Assembly: GCA_951799445.1 (NCBI GenBank)
Contig: OX637292.1
Span: forward strand, 1,491,296-1,555,295
Length of the DNA stretch: 64,000 nucleotides
Origin: Pseudisothecium myosuroides
Lineage: Eukaryota > Streptophyta > Bryopsida > Hypnales > Lembophyllaceae
Reading direction: 5' to 3'
A program made the position numbers and the translations under genes. The stretch's first letter is position 1. Each line of letters begins with the position of its first letter. Below are positions 11,975 through 21,934 of this stretch, piece by piece. Below the pieces are notes generated by a model. That model saw only the letters and a program-made list of their open reading frames with translations, had not been told where the DNA came from and ran no database searches.

Positions 11975-12193
11975 TCACATTGCCTGAAGTGTGACGAAAA
12001 AATTGGCGTACTGGATTTATGTGTGGTACATAGGAGAGGGCATGTCTCTGTGCTAGAACGTAAGAGAAATGGAGTTAGTGGCATGGCCTTCTACCGGTGT
12101 TGGACTTGCAATCGTTTTGTAAGAGAGACAAAGTCCATGAAATTACTTGCAAAAGTAGGGTGGAGTAACTGGAAAATCCACGTCTTCGTGAAC
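11975..12193 (+). pseudogene. Possible zinc-ribbon ORF fragment without a start codon (copy 1)
   Basis: A frame open from a TAA at 11972 to tandem TAA stops at 12194, about 73 codons, with no ATG near its start. It contains two Cys-x2-Cys pairs about 40 residues apart (CLKCDEKIG and RCWTCNRF), the spacing of a zinc ribbon, with basic residues between them. It could be one exon of a larger gene or a transposase-derived fragment. I do not recognise the family. Length and composition alone do not prove coding. Confidence 0.3.
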
Positions 12194-12833
12194 TAATAAA
12201 GGCTGCTGAAATTGTCTTTTAATTAAAGTGCTTACTTAGACGCCGCCTCTCTAATGCTCAACCCATGTGAGATTTAAATGCTCAAAGTTAAAATTAGAAA
12301 TGCCAAGTCATAATAGGAGGTTGTTGTTTTTATGCCATTGGTGGTACATGACTTTGTAAAGATGTGAAACGCTTTTGAAGAAAAGACAATGCAAAATAGA
12401 CGTGGCAGAGTAAGGAAAAATATTGGTTGCAGAATTTTACTGTATGAATTTCGTCTACTCTTCCAAGTTACAGAATGACGGTTCTATTGTTAACCTTTGT
12501 TTTTGAACTTGGAGTTTTCATATCTCAGTTCCTGCTATGAGTGTATTTTCAAAGACAAAAAAAAGTCATGGACGCAAGGTTCTTCCAAATATGAGAAGTG
12601 CAAGCAGTTTGAAGTAGGATGATCGCCAGCGTCGTCGGAGCAAGAGAATAGCTGATATGCAGTACTCCCCATTGTTGTCTGATGAGCTTTAGAAAAGCAA
12701 TGCAACACTAACAAAAAAGACAAAGATTTTGATTCATACTAGAGAAAGTCCATACATTTTGAACACCACAACAGCAAGGCAAGTTGAAGAGGTAAGTTAC
12801 GTAGGGTCACACATACTTCTCTATCGTACATAC
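12194..12833. other. No recognisable gene
   Basis: Nothing recognised. A short minus-strand frame at 12535-12723 looks like chance. Copy 2 equivalent: 32061-32700. Confidence 0.5.
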
Positions 12834-13148
12834 GAGCAAGTGGAGCATGCCAATGTGGCGTATGCAAGAGATCCACGCAATGTTGGGGAAGCCATGAAGA
12901 GTTCGAATGCAAGCAAGTGGAAGCAGGCCATGCAAGAGGAGTATGCCTCACTTACGAGCAAAGGTACTTAGGAACTCTCTCCGCTTCCTTCCGATCGTGC
13001 AAGTGTTGGATGCAAGTGGGTGTTTTGCACCAAGAGAGATGCCTTGGGCCACATTGTGCGCCACAAGGTGAGATTGGTGGCCAAGGGGTATTCTTAAATA
13101 GAAGGGGTGGACTTTAATGAGACCTTTGCTCTCGTGGCCAAGTTTTGC
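12834..13148 (+). pseudogene. Copia fragment: integrase-RT linker and RT start (copy 1)
   Basis: About 105 codons matching the intact copia at 46870-47184, from EQVEHANVAYARDP to FNETFALVAKFC. It covers the linker before RT and the first RT motif. Two in-frame stops replace Trp (TGG to TAG) and Gln (CAA to TAA), with no frameshift. It ends abruptly and continues in the same frame into the Penelope-like RT remnant. The plus-strand orientation is opposite to the copia remnant at 2068-4435; the two overlap for about 80 bp of element sequence, so they need not derive from the same insertion. Confidence 0.85.
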
Positions 13149-13787
13149 AGACTGTTGGAATTACTTCTTTGGTTAATTAGCAATTGCATGGTTACACTTG
13201 GTGATCGTGTGTGAAAACAAACTAGGGGTATTCCAATGGGTTTCATATGCTCACCCTTGTGGTGTAATATATATCTCACGGCATATGAGGTTCAATTTAT
13301 ACAAAGCCTAACCCACCTAGGTTGTCCCAATCTCATGTTCAAATTCAAGAATGCATTTCGTTGTATTGATGATATTTGTCTCATAAATGTCAAAGATCCA
13401 ACAACCTTCTTGGACCTTGCCCAACCTCGCATTGAAAATAATCCATTCTAGATCTATCTTCTTCATGTGCTAGAGATCAAGCTTGAGATAGAAGCATATG
13501 CCATTGATGATTCAACGTGTTGTATTTCGGCTCACTTTTGTGAATAGGCAGATTGATATCAATTTGGGGACCTGACTGGCTTTGCTATTAAGAAATACGA
13601 CAAGCATTGTGCATTATCGTTTAAATACATACAATTTATCAAATTCCACTCCAACCGACATGTGAAAAATGCATAAAACATCATTATTTTACAAGTGCTA
13701 CCAATTTTATATTTATCTAATTCTGACCAATTCGCTATTGATGAGATCATGGCACTAATCACTACGATGAAAACAACGGATTTTTAG
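13149..13787 (+). pseudogene. Penelope-like reverse transcriptase remnant (copy 1)
   Basis: A single frame of 212 codons ending in TAG, with five internal stops and no frameshift. It shows RT motifs in order: LISNC...LGDRV, then GIPMGFICSPLW (motif B), FRCIDDICLIN (motif C, with the two catalytic Asp), VLEIKLE, AHF, KKYDK, FKYIQFIKFHSNR, ILYLSN and IMALITTMKTTDF. GIPMG...SPL together with YIDD-like and the later F-K-x-SNR and ILYLSN blocks are typical of Penelope-like and related non-LTR RTs, not of copia or LINE RTs. No GIY-YIG endonuclease was found. The sequence is a fossil; the RT call is firm, the PLE class less so. Confidence 0.7.
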
Positions 13788-15009
13788 AACCTCAACTCCA
13801 TAACAAGGTTACATTGTGGCTTCAAACTAGATTTTTCCCTGCTACTAATGTTGATATAAACATAATTGTGCAATCAATCAATGGAGACAGCTCTCAGATT
13901 CTTATCACCAAAGGTTGTTCTAGCAACACCATGTACTGAACCTTGTTATACTTGATGATTGAGGTCAAATAGCTACTACACAAACCCTAATCTAGATATA
14001 CAATATGTTTGATCTGTTGTTGCACAATTGCTAAAGTTGTTTAAGCCTCATAACTACTTTTAAATGGAATATGAGCATGCAAGGTATCAATGTATTAGTT
14101 ATAATCAATTAATATTCCTACTACACCTAGTGAATACATGTTGAAGGAGTACTTATATATAATATTCACCATTCTAAAGAGAGAAACGATATTGTGTGCA
14201 ATTTTGCACAAAAGTATTAATACAGATGTTTGAGCCTTATATACCCCTCTGCATAGAGTGAGGCTATACTAGGTCTCACTTTGTCAGAGAAAAATATCTA
14301 CTAGGGATTTAATGGCGGGGCTATCTCTCCCTCCTTCTCTCTCTCGGACTTGGTCCTGTGGGGGGTCGTTATGAAGCTTTTTAAAAAAATGTTATAATAT
14401 CTTATTTTCATCCCGTATATTTAATACTAGATTTTATTCCATAACTATGAGTTGTATGGCCACCAATGCTTAAATGAGCCTAAATATCCACAGGACTCAA
14501 CATTGGACACATCTCAAAACCTTGAATTAGCTTGGTCACCAATGCTTGGAATTAGCATCAAAATCTACAGAAATTGAAATTGGAGTATCTCAAATCAGAT
14601 TCTTCACCATGGCACACTGATTGTTTTCTTCACTAAGGCTAAATGCTGGTTAGTAGGCAATTAAATACTATAAATACCTCTACAACTATTATCCAAGTTG
14701 TACAATACTCCAGCTTGCAAGTTAACGGCCAAAGTCATTAAAATTACTATTGGACATTTGTCTTGTTTCATGAATTGGCATCTCCAACCAAAAAATAGGA
14801 GCTAAGGGAGCCCAAGTGACTGGGGTTCCCAATAGCCCATTGCCATATGCAAACTATGCGATAGTTACCTGCTGATAACTACCTGCTCATCCTACACGTT
14901 GTGATTTCGATTGAGTGTCTGAGTCTGGGGCCAAGTCGATTCTCTAGCTGGATGCAAGTGGAATGAATATCGATTACAACTTATGGTTCATATCTGTAGT
15001 TTTACGTGA
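13788..15009. other. No recognisable gene
   Basis: AT-rich DNA with a short pyrimidine tract near 14330. One copy difference at 13802. Nothing else recognised. Copy 2 equivalent: 33655-34876. Confidence 0.5.
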
Positions 15010-15952
15010 TGACAATGCAAGCACATTGCCTTTGCTTTGATGGCTAATAAGGTTGCGAGTTCATACACCGAGAGAGTACATTGAAAGAAGTTAGTGCTAC
15101 AAGTGGACAAGAAAATAACAATTCTGACATTCTCATGCCTTTGTTGCGACAAGGATAACAATTAGATTTTTGCTGTAGACACCTCGCACACGATTGGAAA
15201 CTGACTTCGTGTTTGTTTGTGGCCATGGGTGCAAGTGAGGTAGCTCCCTCAACATTGGCTTTGGAATGCTCAAACGGGTTTTTTCCATCCTTAGCTTTTA
15301 ATGCATTTATGGAACAAATCTTGTTTATTGATCGTTCTTTCATTTGTAGTAGCACACTTTGTTTCACTTTATGTAGACAATGATATGTATAATGGACTGG
15401 CCTGAAAGTCGAATCAATGGATCGACTATTTTCCAAGTATAACACTCAATATTGTATATTATGACTTTGACATATGTTTGCTGGATTAAGCAACAAGAAT
15501 TAGGTAGATGTCGACCTTGCTTGTAAGTACAACACCCCAAGGATTTTTGGTTGGTGGATCAGGTAACCAATCAAGTTGTCAAACTGATTGATAGTGATTT
15601 CGACCTTGCTTATAAGTATAACATCGAGGGTGCTTTGGTTTATTGATCTGGTAGCCAATCAGGTAGCCAGAGTAATCGATACTGAATTATAGTGATAGTC
15701 GTTTGATTGCCCAAACAACTTAGTTAATCGTGATATTTATGTTATACATACACATCATTAAATGGATGTTTATCTTATACCCACCCTCCCTCCCGTCCAA
15801 TTTGTGTTGGATTATAGAAATTTGACGATTATCAATTGTGTAAATAGTCTATAAATGGAACTTTATATATGGTTAGAAAATGCCCAATCATGGGGTGTAC
15901 TAATCTACTTTGTCTCTCTTTCTCTCTCTCCCTCTCTCTCTCCCTCTCTCTC
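15010..15952. repeat. ABAB array, unit A
   Basis: Contains the landmarks ACACCTCGCACACGA at 15179, a CCCACCCTCCCTCCCG block near 15780, and CCCAATCATGGGGTGTAC followed by a CT microsatellite. It matches 17790-18725 throughout at an offset of about 2,780 bp, with roughly one difference in seven bases judged by eye. An internal doublet of about 100 bp begins TCGACCTTGCTT at about 15508 and 15600. Open frames here shift relative to unit A', so coding is unlikely. Confidence 0.7.
15912..15952. repeat. CT microsatellite
   Basis: Imperfect (CT)n with a few CCC interruptions, about 41 bp. Copy 2 equivalent: 35779-35819. Confidence 0.9.
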
Positions 15953-16539
15953 ACGTCAATGTACAAATTTGACATTTACACGGTTTTATTTACACAAAAG
16001 ACGGATGCTACATTCTTCGTGTATTGGGATTACGAACCTTGGTGCTCTACCACTTGAATGCTCACGAACTGTGAACAGACTAAGACCTCATGGAATATGC
16101 CATACTATGAATACCAAGGCTTGATATCCGTATCACTTGGTAGCACAAGGCCAAACAATTCAGCCGGGTATGTAACGGAATGCAAAAGCAGCTTCTTGCC
16201 AACTAGTACGCCATGGAAACATAACTCTAAAGAAAAATTAAATAAACAAAGGAGCATCTCGGGATTCGCACCTTGCAGCGTCCTTGATAGCCACTCGTTC
16301 TTGGAAGGCCGGTTCTTCAGCTGCTGCGTGCTGATGACATAGTTCCAAGTTTCATGCTGAATTCAGAGTAGAGGCATCACTTTGCTGAGGTCATGGATAC
16401 TGAGATGATGCCACAGGTTTTGTCCCCGTCCATTAATCGCTGAGAGACAAGGTTAATTGCTCATTGATGCTATTTTTGGCGTCAACACGACATTTACTTT
16501 TTGTTGGTTTGATTTGGTTGCGGCAATCTTTGGCTTTGA

Positions 16540-16960
16540 TAACAAGGTGTAGTCATGCTATAGACACCTCGCATGCGTCCTGTAACTGACCTCATGTTTG
16601 TTCTGGGATATGGGTCCAGGTGAGGCATGACTACTCAAGATTGGAAGCTCTTCTCATTACTCATTGCACTCAGTATTTTGTCCTATTTGCTAGTTCATTA
16701 TCTCCCTATTGAATGTCCTACCTATATTGCTAGTGGTTGCTTATCTATGCCATTGTTAGCTTTATACAATAAAGGCTTGGTACATGGGTTTGTGTGCCAG
16801 CCAACGACCTATATCAGTTCATGCTTACTTGCTATTTTCATATATTTTTTTGGACATAAATTTCAATTGTACGTATGTCTTTTGTGTGTGAAACATTGCC
16901 ATAGCATGTTGTGGTGATTGATCTTGCCAAATAATCCCACGCACCCTCCCGATCAAGATT
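16540..16960. repeat. ABAB array, unit B
   Basis: Landmark ACACCTCGCATGCG at 16564, then GTGAGGCATGACTACTCAAG and a CACCCTCCCGATC block about 374 bp further on. The same spacing is found in unit B'. Unit B differs from A after the shared first 100 bp. A hydrophobic 96-codon frame inside it (16627-16917) has no recognisable family. Confidence 0.55.
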
Positions 16961-17122
16961 TTGTTCATGGCATCATTGATGAACATGTAGAAACGTTTAC
17001 CTACTAGTTCTTACTGTCCAAGATGTTTCCAGAAGATAGCAGAGCTAAAACGTCTTGTTTACCTAGTATTATATAGATTGAATTGACAGAATAAGCCCAG
17101 TCTTGGGGTGTCTTGAAAAGAA

Positions 17123-17150
17123 CTCTCTCTCTCTCTCCCTCTCTCTCTCT
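17123..17150. repeat. CT microsatellite
   Basis: (CT)n with one CCC interruption, about 28 bp, preceded by GCCCAGTCTTGGGGTGT as at the other CT tracts. Copy 2 equivalent: 36990-37017. Confidence 0.9.
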
Positions 17151-17789
17151 GGTTTCTTCCCATGTGGGAATATTACGGATGGTTTTTTCATCTATATTTA
17201 ATTTATTATGTCAATTATTGGACATATTTCAAAACCTAAAAGCCACCTGTTCACTAGAGCTGGGTATCAGCATGAAGAGTGACAAGAGTTCAACTTGCAG
17301 TATTCCAAACTAGTTACTCCATTTTGGTGCAATAAATGGGATCTACACAAAATCACCAGACTGACCATAAGTCATTAAAACACAATAACAACACTACAGC
17401 CAGTATCGACGTTGTATCATATCCAATCTTGCTGGTTTAACGACTTCAGTTAGTACATGGCATAACGTTAATGCATAGAATTACGATCACAGTTGGACAA
17501 TCGTCCTACCTGATGAAATGGCGACTCCAAGGAAGAACTGAAGAACTCCAGTAGCCCAAGGGTTTATGGCTCTCACTCGTTTTGGCACACTATGCAGTTT
17601 AATCATCTGTGGATGCGAAGCTGTTCCTTTAGCACGGAGTAACACCAATTGAGTGGCGCCTCTCACACACAGACCATTTGGTGTTGTTGCTTAACGAGAG
17701 TGTTTTTTGGCTGGTCTATCGTGAATGAACGCAAGCGGAGTGATTACCACAGCTTGTAACACATAGCTCGGGATTTACGTGACGTGCAC

Positions 17790-18725
17790 TGCAAGAACAG
17801 TACCGCTGCACCAATGGCTAATAAGGTTCATGTTTACATTTCGGATTCATGAGAGAGTATAACGAGAGATGATAGTGCTAGATGCTGATAAGAAACAACT
17901 ATTCTGACTTTCTATTACCTTTGTTGTGACAAGGATAACAACTGGAGTTATGCTGAAGACACCTCGCACACGACCGAAAATTGACTACGTGTTTGTTTTG
18001 TGGCCATGGGTGCAGGTGAGGCAGCTCCCTCAACATTGGCTGTGGAATGCTCAATCGATTTTTTCCATCCTTAACTTTTATGGATTTATGGAACAAGTCT
18101 TGCTTATTGATCGTTCTTTCATATGTAGTAGTACACTTTGTTTCACTTTATGCAGACAGTGATATGTGTAATGGCCTAACTTGAAAGTCAAATCAATGGA
18201 TCGCCTATTTCTCAAGTATTTCACTCAAGATCGTATGCCATGACTTTGAAATATGTTTGTTGGATTAAGCTACAAGAATTAGGTAGATGTCGACCTTGCT
18301 TGTAAGTACAGCACCTTAGGGTGTTTTGGTTGGTGGATTAGGTAGCCAATCAGGTTGCCAAACTGATTGATAGTGAATTTGACCTTGCTTGTAAGCAAAG
18401 CATCCCAGGGTGCTTGGGTTTGTTGATCAAGTAGCCAATCAGACAACTAGATTGATTGATTGATATCGAATTACAATATTAGTCGTATAATTGCTCAAAC
18501 GACTCAGTTAATCTTGATATGCATATTATGCATACACATCCTCAAAGGGATGTTCCTCTTATACCGACCCTCCCTCCCGTCCAACTTGTAATGAATTGTT
18601 GAAATGTGACGATTATCAAGTATGCAAATAATCTGAAAATGGTATTTAAAGATTATGCACTATTAGAATATGCCCAGTCATGGGGTGTACTAATCTACTC
18701 TGTCTCCCTCCTTCTCTCTCTGTCG
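17790..18725. repeat. ABAB array, unit A'
   Basis: Diverged copy of 15010-15952, with its landmark at 17959 and a pyrimidine block near 18565. The copy 2 equivalent is interrupted at 38553 by the copia LTR inside the GGGGT that precedes its CT tract. Confidence 0.7.
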
Positions 18726-19484
18726 TCCACAAATAGTTTGGACGAAACAAAATATTTCACATAACCAAGCAAAGTCAGATTATGGCTTGGTTGGGTCAAT
18801 TCCGTGACCTTTTGATAAACGTATCCATTGTTTTACAAACACATGGAATTAAGTACGTATATATTACGCAAAGGCTCCATTTTTGTTTGGTAAAATTTTC
18901 GGCATGCAATTCAAAGGAGCTACAACTCAATTAATGCTATGCTGGATAAATAGCAAGTTACATCATGCTATATATAGCTGATATGTAAACAAAGAAAGCT
19001 TTATGCAATTAGCTTTTCGTCTCAAAAACTGGGTAATACCCTCTCAATGAGTATACACTACTTATAAGTGAGTGTTAAGCAATGGTTATCAACTAGTGGA
19101 CACATGCTAACCACAAGTGATACCTGGGTATGGAATCATTAGGGATAAGAAATTGGTGCGCAGTAACAACTAGCCTCAATTAGCTCTGTTTTCCGTGCCG
19201 TGAAGAGGAACAGGCAGCCTCTAGCTCGCCTTCTCTTCTCTTCTCGGTGGTACTCCTGTTTACAAAGACGACGTCTTGCTGCGCTTAATGTAACTAATGT
19301 TGCTTCACTTGCGACACAGCTGCACTACTGCCATGGATATAGACACAACCACTCAGGTTTTAGACTTTGGGTTTTTCACGTGAGATGTGGAGATACACGT
19401 ATAGGTTTATTCATAATTTGTTTATGCTATACGTACGACACTTGCAAACTGTGATTTCATTTTATGCAAAAATCTTTGACTCGG

Positions 19485-19905
19485 ATAACAACGTGAAGCC
19501 ACGCTGAAGACACCTCGCACACGACCGAAAACTAACTAATTGTTCGTTTTGTGGCCATGGGTGCAGGTGAGGCGTGACTTCCTAAGATTGAAGCGTTGCT
19601 CAACAATCACGGCAGTCTAGTTTTCTACTTCTTGTTTCAAACATGCTTTTTTCTTTTTTCACTTTACTTGTGAAATTTGTCTTACTAGGGTTCAAAGTTA
19701 GAATCAGTAGTGTGGAGCTTATATAAAGTTCACAAACATACTAGAAGTATCCACTAATATGTTTGCAAGATCCTATTGTGTATTCATGCTCCATAATGGG
19801 AATCTGTTCTACTGGTATGTCATGCTTTCATGCCCTGTAGCATGACCAAAATATGAACAGTAGGTTGATACTACTAATACGATACCCACCCTCCCTCCCA
19901 GCTAA
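19485..19905. repeat. ABAB array, unit B'
   Basis: Landmark ACACCTCGCACACGACC at 19510, GTGAGGCGTGACTTCC after it, and the CCCACCCTCCCTCCC block about 374 bp downstream, at about 19884, which lies past the 19867/19868 point. The unit therefore spans the apparent duplication edge. Confidence 0.55.
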
Positions 19906-20194
19906 GTCTATCCACATTCTGTTCCAAAAGGCTATTACTAAATCTCCCATGGATTGATGGTAGAATTGTACCCACCTACAAGTTCTCGTTCACAGTAGTC
20001 AATCTATTGAAACAAAGTTTATACCTCAAATTTCAAATTGCCACCACATGCTCAAAAATGATCTAAATTACAAACCAGCAAACCACAAAGTGCGTAGAAA
20101 AATTAATAAAGTCTACTTTTCTGATGTCTTAAAGCATTTTTAAAAAAACTTGTAAAATTATATATAAATATAGCATTTTTTGACATACTATCTA

Positions 20195-20781
20195 CTATCT
20201 AGTGCTACCACCATTAGCTTTGATTACGGCCTTTTTACAGTGAGGCATGCTAGCAAGGAGAACTTCAATCATCTCTAGAGACACTTCTTTCCATGCCTTT
20301 TGATTTTTATTGACTATTTCTTCTTTATTTTGTGGTAGCACCTCATTTTGGACGGTGTCTTTCATAGTCTCCCATAGGTTTTTGATGGGGTTTAAGTTAG
20401 AAGAGTTTGTAGACCATGAAAGCTTTCTTATGCCATGCACTTGCCTCCAATTACTTGATTCCTTTCTACGGTGCACTTGAGCGCTATTTTCCATGAGTAT
20501 AAGTGTCTTAGGTCCACAATTGGAGAGAATAAAAGCCACTCAATTGACTTTCATAGAATACATCCACAAAGTCCTACTTCTTTGTCTATCACGTAGCATT
20601 ATAATAAGAAAATACTGAATGAAACTAGAAAATGCACCCCATATCATCATTGTTGAATGAATTTTTTTTAAAATGGTGCCAAAAAATCCAAAAAAACACA
20701 TTCATATGTCTTTTGCCATACCTTCACTTGTCTTGATCTTTTTCCGGTTTCAAATGAAGATTTATCTATCCATATTACATT
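20195..20781 (-). pseudogene. Tc1/mariner-like transposase remnant (copy 2)
   Basis: Second-copy equivalent of 328-914, with one base difference (20471 G versus 604 A). It has the same substituted catalytic residues and the same breaks. Confidence 0.8.
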
Positions 20782-21934
20782 CTTTTAGTTAGATGCTATC
20801 TAATACCAATGTTCATAATTCTAAAGCACACCTTAGACCACCACTAAAGTCACTTGTTACAATCAAGAGCACCTACAGTCTCTCACAATCTATTTTTGTC
20901 TCTAGAAATACACCTACTCATCAAAACACACACAATGTATCCACAAGCTATCACATTACTTGGCCCAAGCATGTTTTGCATTGAAAGGTTGCTGGAGCTC
21001 CATATATGAAGCTCAAATTGACAAAGATCTAAATTGTATTGGCAAAAGAAGCATTGACGTTGCCTTCATAGTGTAGGAGCTTCACACACAAATTGAATTG
21101 CAATGAATGCAATTGGATTTTTCGTAGATATGTGACTTGAAGTAGCATCTAAATGACACCTAGAATGTAGTTAACTTATTTTCCAACAATTAGGTGGTAG
21201 TTTCATGAAGTTTGGAAGTCTAAAGTAGGAGATATGATCACTCAAAGTTGCACTTCATTTTCAGTGACACTTAGAGTTTGAAAATTTGAACAAAAACTTT
21301 TTGGTGGATACTATACAAGATAGAACTACACAGAAAATAGTACTTATTGTTAAATGCATACCTTTTAATGAAATGGAAATAGATGAATATAATGAATATG
21401 AAAAACTAACAACAATTATTATAAGTATGAAGAAAGGTGCAAATAATGTAAGTGTAATGGCCCTCTTAAAATTGGTCTAATGTTTGCACTTTGATGGGGA
21501 GGAGGTAGTGATAAAGATTTAAGTCTTCGTTAGTATATTCCCAGTAGTTAAATCCAAAAAAATGATTGAATTATTGAAGGGAACAACAAATGTTGCTCTC
21601 AGAAATTTCCATGACTTATGAATTTTTTTTGTGGATTAGCACCCTCTTGTTTGAGCAAGCTAAAACAGAAGTACAAAAATGCAGAAAATACGAGGGTTTA
21701 TCACAACCAAATTTGACATTTTACATATAGAAGGTGTTTTTTCTGGTAATCTAACATATACTATAAAAGATTTTAGTAATCATTTTCATATGCACAAAGA
21801 TTTTAGTTCTTATGCTTTTGGTCTATAGGCTCCAATTTCTATGGACAATGGTGACCCAAAAGGTAAGGAAAATGGTTTTGAAAGCATGGGGGGGAACTCT
21901 TTTAGGTTGTTATAAAGTATGTGTGGTTATAAAG

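Larger units (their letters stand above)
1..19867. repeat. 19,867-bp tandem unit, copy 1
   Basis: The sequence from position 1 recurs from 19868 at a constant offset of 19,867 bp with no indel noticed. Single-base differences seen (copy 1 positions) are 604, 1061, 1262, 1734, 2528, 5940, 7721, 10490, 11250, 11360 and 13802; ten are transitions and one (11360, A/T) a transversion. The true unit boundary is not visible, because the array may continue left of the window. The ABAB array at the right end of copy 1 runs on across 19867/19868, so position 1 is probably not a natural boundary. All features in copy 1 recur in copy 2 at +19,867. Confidence 0.97.

Noticed and set aside
15044..15445. 133-codon minus-strand ORF with Cys pairs
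   Set aside because: The related unit A' (17899-18096) has the matching Cys stretch but a different frame upstream, so the frame is not conserved.
16627..16917. 96-codon hydrophobic ORF resembling a membrane protein
   Set aside because: It lies in a repeat unit; no homology was recognised, and unit B' does not conserve it.
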